Translations under genes and position numbers: made by a program | Shown here: positions 56,002 through 64,000 of the stretch, one piece after another | Layout of the letters: each line of letters begins with the position of its first letter | How positions within the stretch are numbered: the first letter of the stretch is position 1 | The notes under the pieces: generated by a model | What the model saw: the letters and a program-made list of their open reading frames with translations, nothing else | Databases searched by the model: none | Told to the model about the DNA's origin: nothing | DNA from: Heterohyrax brucei | Taxonomy: Eukaryota > Chordata > Mammalia > Hyracoidea > Procaviidae | DNA length: 64,000 nt | Assembly: GCA_028571685.1 (NCBI GenBank) | Contig: CM053140.1 | Span: 222,041,323-222,105,322 of the forward strand | Direction: 5' to 3'

Positions 56002-56195
56002 AGGGACCATAGTGGCACAGTGTTTAAGTGCACAGCTGCAAACCGAAAGGTCAGCAAGTAGCACCCATCAGTCAATCTACTGAAGAAAAATGTGGCAGTC
56101 TGCTGCTGTAATGATTACAGTGTCGAAACCCTATGGGACTGTTCTAATCTGTCTTTTGTCACTAAGAGTTAGAATTGACCCCACAGCTTGCTGGT
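56002..56195 (+). mobile_element. AfroSINE, long-body variant
   Basis: AGGGACCATAGTGGCACAGT, ACCGAAAGGTCAGCAAGTAG, the long-form AATGTGGCAGTCTGCTGCTG, then CGAAACCCTATGGGACTG. Confidence 0.88.
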
Positions 56196-56235
56196 ATTTT
56201 TTTTTTCTTTTCCTTTTGGTAAAGTACTTGCAAGG

Positions 56236-56410
56236 ACTCCTTAAAGTGTGAAGTATACCAAAGCAACGCATTGTGTGAATTCTTGACTGCTGTTTCCATG
56301 TGTGTTGATGTGATGATGTCAATCCAAGTAAAATTAAATTTTTGACAGCTTCAATGTTTCCTCCACTTGTTAATTTGAGGTGATGTTTCTTATTGTTCCA
56401 GTTTTTAGAA
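56236..56410 (-). mobile_element. RTE (BovB-like) fragment
   Basis: AATTCTTGACTGCTGTTTCC, ATGTGTGTTGATGTG, ATCCAAGTAAAATTAAATTT, TTGACAGCTTCAATGTTTCC follow the antisense RTE ORF and lie just upstream in RTE order of the part seen at 23445-23990. Confidence 0.7.
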
Positions 56411-56471
56411 TTTATTACTGTTGGGAAAATCTACTACAGAAAGACCTGTTTCAAGTGTTAAAAACCAAAGA

Positions 56472-57314
56472 TCTGAAGCAGGATTAAGATGACGGAGTAC
56501 CCACATATGTTCTCTAATCTGTCTGACAAAAAAGCACCAGAAAAACAACTGACCAGATTATATAGGACATTCTAGGATCCCTGAATAACAGGTGGAATGC
56601 TGAGAGTCAGACTTGGTGAGAGGGAGGTGAAAGCATGTCCATAAGCAACAACTTAGGCCAGAATTAAATGCACACCGTGTGGAGGAATGCACTTCAGCCA
56701 GCAAAGTGGACCCATAGCACTGCAGTGGCCAGTGGCCAATGCTGTGAGTGTAAAACATCTTTCCCAGCAGGGAAGCTGAGCTTCAGATGGCCACACTTAG
56801 TGAACTGAAGAAGACTTTCAGCAGATCATCATAAGCTAAGTGCTTGCCAACTCTTGCAGATTTAAACCTTTCCTACACGCCAATTTCCCTTCCCTTCCCC
56901 AGCGCTTCCTCCCTTCTTTTCTCTGCACTTGGTGTTAAACTCTGATGCACTACCTAGGCTGGAAGTTGGACATCTTATGTACATACCTGGAGCTATTCTC
57001 CCAGACTTGGAGAGGGAAGAGAAGAGAGGGGGGAAGTTCTGTGGGCTCCCCTGAGCTGGCAACTCCCCCTATCTTGTTCAGCATGCTCACAGCACTAACT
57101 GTCTGGTGACAGGGCATTGGAATTTTTAAATCCTTACCAATCAAACAACCTCAAATGACCAGACTATTTGGACACCCAAAAACGGAATAATAAAAAAAAA
57201 AAAAAAAAACATACACATGTAAGTTAGAAAACAATAACCAAACAAATAAATTGCAAGTTTCTAATGGTTCGGAGGCAACAATCAAATTCTAACCATTTAA
57301 CGAAGCAGACCACC
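56472..57314 (+). promoter_or_regulatory. L1 5' UTR, copy F
   Basis: The terminal AAGATGACGG is YY1-like. The rest does not show the B/C tandem unit. An A18 run lies at about 57192-57209. Confidence 0.5.
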
Positions 57315-57915
57315 ATGGCTTCAGAAAACTCCCACAAAAAAGAATCAAAAAATTTTCCAGATGAAAAAGACTTTCTGCAATAAGTCGAGGTGGAATACAA
57401 AAGAGTAATGTGTAGAGCTTTTTGAAACATCGGGAAGAAGAATAGACAAAGTGCAGCAGAACATAATGCAAAATTAAATATCTGCAAGAAATACTTCGGC
57501 AACAATAATCTGAAATTCAGTAGATTAACAAAAATATTACAAAAATAAGCAATTAAATTAGAAGCATCATTGAGCTAATAGAATGCAGAATTAGTGACAC
57601 TGAAGATAAATCAACTGACACCAGCATGTATAAGGAAAAATCAGATTTAAAAAGTTACAAAAAATGAAGAATCACTGAGTTATGTGGAAGCTCTAGGAAG
57701 GGGAATAATTTATGAGTGATCAGAGTACCACAACAACAGGTATAACAGAAAATACAGAGAGCACTGTTGAAGGAAGAAAACCGCCAACCAAGAACCATGT
57801 ATCCTGCAAAACTGTGTCTCAAGTACAGTAGCAAAATCAAGAAATTTACAAATAAATGAGTTTAGCATTTGCAAAAACCAAACTGAGATTAAAAGAAACA
57901 CTGAAGAAAGTTCAT
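57315..57915 (+). pseudogene. L1 ORF1 remnant with central deletion, copy F
   Basis: ATG 57315 (ATGGCTTCAGAAAACTCCCA) starts the basic N-terminus. The coiled-coil part decays through 57700. CAGAGAGCACTGTTGAAGGA then joins directly to AACCAAGAACCATGTATCCT, so the RRM core found in the intact ORF1 (about residues 170-265) is absent. Confidence 0.8.
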
Positions 57916-57939
57916 TGATTAGAAAATCAATAACATCAG

Positions 57940-58130
57940 CGAGGATAGAGTAGCAGGGGCGGGGTCTGGGGAACATAACTCTCAGGTGACATTGAGGCCA
58001 ACTAGCTAAGAGAGTCTTTTGCACTCCATGCTGGTGAGTGGTGTCTGGGGTCTTAAAAGCTAACATGCTTCCATCTAAGGTACACCAAATTGTCCCAACT
58101 CATCTGGAACAGGTGATCACCAAGAATATT
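57940..58130 (+). other. L1 3' UTR segment between ORF1 and ORF2
   Basis: GGTGAGTGGTGTCTGGGGTC, TTAAAAGCTAACATGCTTCC and CCAACTCATCTGGAACAGGT match the 3' UTRs of copies B (19340-19440) and D (47790-47880) in sense orientation, yet it sits where the ORF1-ORF2 spacer and endonuclease should be. Confidence 0.8.
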
Positions 58131-58896
58131 TCCAGAGTAAACCATGTGTTAGGACATAAAGCAAATGTCAACAAAATCCAAACCACTGAACTATTGAAAA
58201 GCATCTTCTTGGACCATAAAGCCCTAAATGTCTAAATCAATAGCAGAAAAAACATGGATAGAATTTGGAACTCATGGAAACTGAAAAACACCTTGAACAA
58301 AAAGCCATGAATTATACAAGAAATCAAGAATGAAATAAAGAAATTTATGAAATCCAATGAAAATGAAAATGAAAACACATCTTATCAGAACCTATGGGAT
58401 ACAGTCACAGCAGTGCTCAGAGGTCAATTTATCTTTATCAATTCACGTATCTGGAAGGAAGGACCCAGACCAAAGAATTAACCCTACAGCTTGAACAAGT
58501 AGAAAGAGAGCAACAGACAAACCCCTCAGACACTAGAAGAAAACAGATAATAAATATCAGAGCAGAACAAAATGAATTAGAGAATAGAAAAAAATTGAAA
58601 AAATTGACAAAACTAAAAGCCAGTTTTTTTTTTTAAAGATCAACAAAATTGATAAACCATTGGCTAAATTTACAAAAGAAAGACAGGAGAGGAAACAAAT
58701 AAACTGAGTAAGAAATGAGATGGGAGATGTCACAACACACCCAACTAAAATCAATAGTATCATAACAGAATACTATGAAAGACTGTACTCTAACAGATTT
58801 GAAAACCTGGAGGAAATGGACAAATTTCTACATTCATACCACCTACCAAAATTATCACAAGGTGAAGTAGAACAACTAAATAAACCCATCACAAGG

Positions 58897-58948
58897 GAGT
58901 CAAAGCCAAAAGCCAAGTGCCATCGAGTCAGATCCGACTCATGGCAAC
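58897..58948 (-). mobile_element. Short SINE-tail insertion in copy F ORF2
   Basis: AAAGCCAAAAGCCAAGTGCC and ATCGAGTCAGATCCGACTCA are the antisense AfroSINE 3' end. The L1 bases CCCATCACAAGG before and CCCACAAAGG after resemble a target duplication. Other L1 copies read straight through. Confidence 0.75.
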
Positions 58949-59730
58949 CCACAAAGGAAGAGATTGAAAAAGTCATCAAAAAACCACCAACCAAAAAAAC
59001 CCCTGGCCCAGATGGCTTTGCTGGAGAATTCTACCAAATTTTACAGAAGAGTTAACTCCAATACTACTGAGACTATTTCATAGCATAGAAAGAGATAGAA
59101 TACTGCCAAGCTCACTCAACAAAGCCAGCATAGCCCTGATACCAAAGTCAGGGAATGATCCCTAGATGCAAAAAAATCTTTAACAAAATCCTTGCCAATA
59201 GAATTCAGATAACATATCAAAAAATAATTCATCATGACTAAGTGGGATTGACACCAAGGATGCAAGGATCATCATCAGGAAAAAAAGTTAATGTGGTCAA
59301 CGACATAAATAGCACAAAGATAATAATCACCTGATTTTGTCAATTGATTCAGAAAAGACATTTGACAAAGTCCAACACCAATTCATGCTAAAAGGTCTCA
59401 GCAAGATAGCAAAAGAAGGGAAATTCCTCAACACACAAAGGGGCATCAACACAAAGCCAGCCACCTACATCATCCTCAATGGAGAGACACTGAAAGAATT
59501 CTTGAGAATGGGAACTGGACAAGGATCCCCACTCTTAACACTTTTATTCAGCATTGCACTAGAAGTTCTGGCCAGAGCAATTAGATAAGACAAAGAAATA
59601 AAGGGCATCTGCACTGGCAAACAAGAAGAAATAAAGAACTCCCCTTTCCCAGATGATATGATTGTATATGCAGAGAATCCTAAAGAATCCATAAGCAAGC
59701 TACTCGAACTAATAGTTCAGCAAAGTATTG

Positions 59731-59794
59731 GGATATAAAACAATGTAAAATAAGGATATAAAATAATATAAAATAAGGATATAAAATAAAATAA
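59731..59794. repeat. 23-bp tandem expansion inside L1 ORF2 (2.8 units)
   Basis: Units begin GGATATAAAA at 59731, 59754 and 59777. Other copies carry the motif GGATA(T/C)AAAATAA once. It lies in the [11 protein letters not shown] region of the reverse transcriptase. Confidence 0.85.
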
Positions 59795-60469
59795 GTGAAT
59801 CAGTAACACTCCTTTATACAAACAAGATCATCAAAGAAGAAATCACCAAATCAATACCATTTTCTACACCTCCCAAGAAGATAAAATAACTAGGAATACA
59901 TCTAACTAGAGAAATAAGCGACTTATACAATCACAAGACCTTAATGCAAGAAACCAAGAGAGACTTATGTAAATGGAGAAACCTACCCTACTCATGGATA
60001 AGAAGACTTAACATTGTGAAAATGTCTATGTTACCCAAAATGATCTGTACATACAATGCAATCTCAACACAAATTCCAGTGACATTTTTAAGTGAGATGG
60101 ATAAAGAAATCACCAACTTTGTTCGGAAAGCGAAGAAATCCTGGACAAGCAAAGCACTACTGAAGAAGGGGAACACAGTGGGGGACCTCACCCTACCCAA
60201 CTCAGAACCTATTATACTGTCACAGTAGTCAAAACAGCCTGGTACTAGTACAAAAAGAGACATATAGACTCATGGAACAAGGTTGAAACACCATAGATGC
60301 CAACAGCCCCTTACGAACAGCTGATATTAGACAAAGGCTCTAAGATTGTGAACTGGGCTAAAAACTGTCTCTTTAGCAAATGGTGCTGGCAGAATTGGGT
60401 ATCCATCTGTCAAAAATTTAAACAAGACCCGTATCTCACACCTTGTACAAAAACTAACTCAAGTTGGAT

Positions 60470-60493
60470 GCCAAGCTAAGCCAAGTACCGTTG
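60470..60493 (-). mobile_element. Ultra-short SINE-tail insertion in copy F ORF2
   Basis: GCCAAGCTAAGCCAAGTACC (antisense SINE 3' end) sits between two copies of AGTTGGAT (60462-60469 and 60494-60501) in the SSNWIKDL codons. Confidence 0.7.
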
Positions 60494-60826
60494 AGTTGGA
60501 TAAAAGACCTAAATGTCAAACCTAAAATGATAAAGATCATGTGAGAAAAAATAAGATCAACAATGGAAGCTTTAATGAACATCTGAAAAAGGCTTCAAAC
60601 CCTAACAAACAAAGCACAAAAAACAGAAGAGGAAATAAATAAACGGAAACTATGAAGAATCAAACACTTTATAAAAGAATTTAAAAAACCACTCACAGAA
60701 CGAGAAAAAATATTTGGCAACTACATGTCGGACCAATGTCTTACCTCCATAATCTACAAGGTACTGCAAAATATCAGCAAGAAATAGATAAATAACCCAG
60801 TTAAACAATGGAACAAATGGTCTACC

Positions 60827-61093
60827 TATTTCCAGCTTCTTAAGGAGGGTCCAAATTGCTTTCCATAGAGATTGCACCATTTTACAATCCCATCAGCAGT
60901 ATAGAAGAGTTCCAGCCTCTCCAGTATGTGTTGTTTTGTGTTTTTTTGGATCAACTTTCTGGGGTGAGATGGTATCTCAGGATAGTTTTAATTTGAATTT
61001 TTCTAATAGCTATGATTGTGAGCATGTCCTCATGTGTCTTTTGACTGCCTGGATGTCCTCTTAGTTGAAATGTCTGTTCATCTCCTTTACACA
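60827..61093 (-). pseudogene. Inverted L1 ORF2 C-terminal segment
   Basis: The minus strand encodes, from 61093, the HF..EDIQAVKRHMRT region, then WDCKMVQSLWKAIWTLLKKL (60880-60827). This is exactly the part of ORF2 that should follow copy F at 60826, but inverted. No A tail is attached. Confidence 0.8.
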
Positions 61094-61099
61094 TTGTGT

Positions 61100-63060
61100 G
61101 TTCAGAGATCTTTCAGATGAAGAAGAAGTTAAGGCAATACACAGAATTTAAAGACAGGTTTTAACTTATAATATTAGGGGTAAATATTAAGGTAATCACA
61201 AAGGAAATTAACAATCCTACACATCAGAACAAGAAACAAAATCTAGAAGTCTCAACGGGTATAAAACCAAGAACAATGAAATGGATGAAAACAAAACCCA
61301 TAAAGAAAAATGACTCTGTACAGTAATTAAGTAGAACTAAGAAACTATCAACAACACAAAAATTAAGGCATCGAAATGTCAAAACTAAATTCAGAACCAT
61401 CAATAATCACTTGAATGTAAATGGGTTAAATGCACCAATAAAGAGATGAAGAATAGCAGAGTAGGTGAAAAAATAAACAAGATTCACGTACACGCTGCTT
61501 ACAAGAGACACATCTTAAGCATAAAGACACAAACAAACAAACTCGAAGGATGGAAAAATACGTACCAACCTAACAACAGTCACAAAAGACCAGTAGTGGC
61601 AATATTAATTTCCGAGAAAAGAGACTTTAAAGTAAAATCCGCCACAATGAACAAGGAAGGTCGCTGTTTATTGCTTACAGGGTCAATACTTCAGGAGTTC
61701 ATAACCATATTAAGCATTTATGCTCCGAATGACAGAGTTTCTCAATACATCAAATGAACTCCTACCATGCAGAATAGTGAGACAGACAGCTGCACAATAA
61801 CAGTAGGAAACTTCAACACATGATTTTCAGTGATGGACAGAACACCCAGAAAGCAGCTCAATAAAGATGCAGATGATCAAGATGCCACAATGACCAACAC
61901 AACCTCATAAACATATATATAACACCACACCTAACAAAAGACAAGTATGCTTTATTTTCCAGTGCATATGGAACTTTCTCCAGAATAGACTACATGTTAA
62001 CCCATAAAGCAAGTCTTAACAAAATCCAAGGCATTGAAATATTGCAAATCATCTTCTCAAACAATAAAGCCATACAAGTGGAAATCAAAAGCAAAAAAAG
62101 TAAGGGTTAAAAATCAAACACACAGAAACTGAGCAACACCTTGTTCAAAAACTTCTGCACTATAGAAGAAATCAAGAGTGGAATAAAAAAATTCATAGAA
62201 TCAAATGAGAACGAAAACACATCCTACCAGAACCAACAGGACACAGCAAAAGCAGTACTTGAAGGTCAGTTTCTCTCGTTAAGTACACATCTTTGAAAAG
62301 AAGAAAGGGCAAGTAGAAAGAGAGCAATGAAAGAACCACTCAAGCTCCAGAACAAAACAGATAAAAAAATTAAAGCAGAACTCAGTGAATTAGAGAATAG
62401 GAAAACTATTGAAAGATTTAACAGGAGCAAAAGCTGGTTGTTTGAAAAGATCAACAAAATTAATAAATCATTGGACAAACAGACAAAAGAAAAACAGGAC
62501 AGGAAGCAAACAACTCAAATAAGAAATGAGATCAGAATATTACAACAGTCCCAACTGAAATTAAAGGAATCATAACACAGTACTATGGAAAACTGTATTC
62601 TAATAAATTTGAAAATCTAGAAGAAATGAACAAATTTCTAGAAACATACTACCTACCAACACAAACAGAAAGTAGAACAAATGAATAAATGTATCACAAG
62701 ATAAGAGATTGAAAAAGTAATTGAAAAACTTCTGACTAAAGAAGTCCTAGCCCAGATGGCTTCTTCGAAGAATTCTACCACATTTTGGGGAAGACACAAT
62801 ACCAATACTACTAACGGCATTTCACAGTATAGAAAAGGAAAGAATACTCCCCAGTTCAATCTGTGAATACAGCATAAACCTAACACCAAAATCAGGCAAA
62901 GACAACACAAAAAAGAAAAATTATAGAACAGTGTCTCTCATGAACATAGACACAAAATTATAGCCAATAGAATTCAACATATCAAGAAATAATTCACCAT
63001 GAAGAAATAGGATTCATACCAACGATGCATGAATGGTTCAATGTTAGTAAAACAAGAAAG
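61100..63060 (+). mobile_element. Old L1 copy G, truncated at both ends
   Basis: It starts in the ORF1-ORF2 spacer (CTTTCAGATGAAGAAGAAGT, compare 43457), then ORF2 from its start to the early RT. It is cut at 63060 by the antisense copy H. Confidence 0.82.
61376..63060 (+). pseudogene. L1 ORF2 remnant (endonuclease and early RT), copy G
   Basis: ATG 61376 precedes a degraded NVNGLNAPIKR stretch. Frames then give LEGWKNTYQPNNSHKRPVVA (61542) and NRKTIERFNRSKSWLFEKIN (62395). Degraded RT text follows at 62740-63050. It is the most diverged ORF2 here. Confidence 0.82.
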
Positions 63061-64000
63061 TCTCTGGATGAGCGAAAGTGTTTGATTCTTAATAGTTCCC
63101 ATTTATCTATTTTCTGTTGATTGTGGCTTGTTTGAGAGATTTTGAAGTCTGTCTACATTGTGTATTAAAACTTTCATTGTTGTTCTTACCTTTTCTTGGA
63201 TGAGATTTATCGTTTTAGGTTTGATATTTAGGTCTTTTATCCAGTTGGAGCTGATTTTTGTATAAGGTGTAAGACATGGATCTTGTTTGAATATATTGCA
63301 GATGGATATCCAATTTTGCCAGCACCATTTGTTGAGGAGACTGTTTTTACCCCAGTTTAATGTCTTAGGGCCTTTGTCAAATATCAACTGTTCATAGGCA
63401 GATGGTGTCATCTCTGGGGTCTCAATTCTGTTCCACTGATCGATCTGTCTGTTCTTGTACCAGTACCAGGCTGTTTTGACTAATGTGGCTGTGTAGTATG
63501 TTCTAAGGTCGGGTAATGAGAGGCCTCCCAGTGTGTTCTTCTTCTTTAGTAGTACCTTACTTGTCCAGGGCTTCTTCACTTTCCAAACAAAATTGGTGAT
63601 TTGTTTCTCCATCTCATTAAAAAATGACACTGGAACTTGCATTGGGATTGCATTATACAAGTAGATTGGTTTGGGTAAAATAGACATTTTCACTACGCTA
63701 AGTTTTCCTATCCATGAGCAGGGTAGGTTTTTCCATTTATCTAAGTCTCTCTTAGTTTCTTGTAGTAAGGGCTTATAGTTCTCTTTGTAAAGGTCTGTTA
63801 TTTCTCTGGTTAGATTAATTCCTAGGCACTTTATCTTCTTAGGGGCTATTGTAAATGGTATTGATTTGATGATTTCTTTGTTAATAGTCTCATTGTTGGT
63901 ATAAAGGAATCCTACTGATTTACTTATATTTATCTTGCATCCTGAGACTTTGCTGAAGTCTTCTATCAGTTTGAGTAGTTTACTTATAGATTCATTGGGA
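63061..64000 (-). mobile_element. Young L1 copy H, antisense, runs off the right edge
   Basis: The sequence closely follows copy C at 33264-34160. Its left end falls inside ORF2 with no 3' UTR or A tail, abutting copy G directly at 63060/63061. It is either a 3'-truncated copy or the inverted part of a longer L1. Confidence 0.9.
63061..64000 (-). pseudogene. L1 ORF2 RT-to-C-terminal segment, copy H
   Basis: From the right edge the minus strand stays in one open frame as far as I can read by eye: [11 protein letters not shown], then [30 protein letters not shown] and KWCWQNWISI. It stops at 63103 through a small frameshift near NKPQSTENR. The FADD box lies outside the window, so activity cannot be judged. 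Confidence 0.85.

Larger units (their letters stand above)
56472..60826 (+). mobile_element. Old, rearranged L1, copy F
   Basis: It starts with an L1 5' end (GCAGGATTAAGATGACGGAG), then a leader of about 840 bp, ORF1 with its middle missing, a displaced piece of L1 3' UTR (57940-58130) and ORF2 from the end of the endonuclease to near the C-terminus. At 60827 the sequence flips orientation. It is diverged, with stops in every frame. Confidence 0.85.
58131..60826 (+). pseudogene. L1 ORF2 remnant, copy F
   Basis: It begins at the SRVNHVLGHKANVNKIQTTE end of the endonuclease. [19 protein letters not shown] and [13 protein letters not shown] follow, then EKTFDKVQHQFMLKGLSK, RMGTGQGSPLLTLLFS and the active-site region FPDD (59646-59657: both aspartates kept, Ala to Pro). 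KWCWQNW comes near 60380. It is interrupted by SINE-tail insertions and a tandem expansion. Confidence 0.87.

Overview
The window looks like a repeat-saturated, AT-rich, gene-free stretch of a placental mammal genome, most likely from an afrotherian and probably an elephant. The main clue is the recurrent tRNA-derived SINE that starts near GAGCCCTGGTGGC and ends near GACTCGACGGCA, which is the AfroSINE type. RTE/BovB-type fragments and a distinctive L1 lineage support this. The species call comes from remembered repeat families, not from a search. I found no host protein-coding gene, no tRNA or rRNA gene, no CRISPR array and no gene operon. By rough tally about three fifths of the window is LINE-1 sequence.

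Layout. 1-3757: 5' half of an old antisense L1 (copy A). 3758-12700: nested old repeats (L1 3' ends, SINEs, two solo-LTR-like elements, RTE pieces). 12904-20036: full-length sense L1 (copy B) with a perfect 15-bp target-site duplication, an intact 319-codon ORF1 and a broken ORF2. 20052-31477: the least L1-rich part, with SINEs, MIRs, a fold-back mariner relic, an RTE fragment, LTRs and unassigned DNA. 31490-36589: antisense L1 (copy C) with a 12-bp duplication and an internal deletion joining ORF1 to ORF2. 36632-41440: L1 remnants, SINEs and a hAT-type element. 41560-48446: older full-length sense L1 (copy D). 48931-49178: a decayed 19-bp minisatellite. 49508-53293: antisense L1 (copy E) lacking most of ORF2. 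53294-56410: SINEs, MIRs, an LTR and RTE. 56472-64000: a pile-up of L1 copies F, G and H with rearranged, inverted and nested parts.

How the parts relate. The autonomous machinery here is L1: ORF1p, an RNA-binding trimeric chaperone, and ORF2p, an endonuclease plus reverse transcriptase. No copy has an intact ORF2, and every copy that still contains the RT active-site stretch carries a change in or next to the FADD box. SINEs are presumably trans-mobilised by LINE machinery (RTE or L1). The main biological interest is structural: a duplicated, YY1-motif-bearing 5' UTR monomer in the younger L1s, several kinds of internal rearrangement, ultra-short SINE-tail insertions with target duplications, a fold-back mariner and a cryptic 19-bp tandem repeat. 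I see no convincing previously undescribed gene system.
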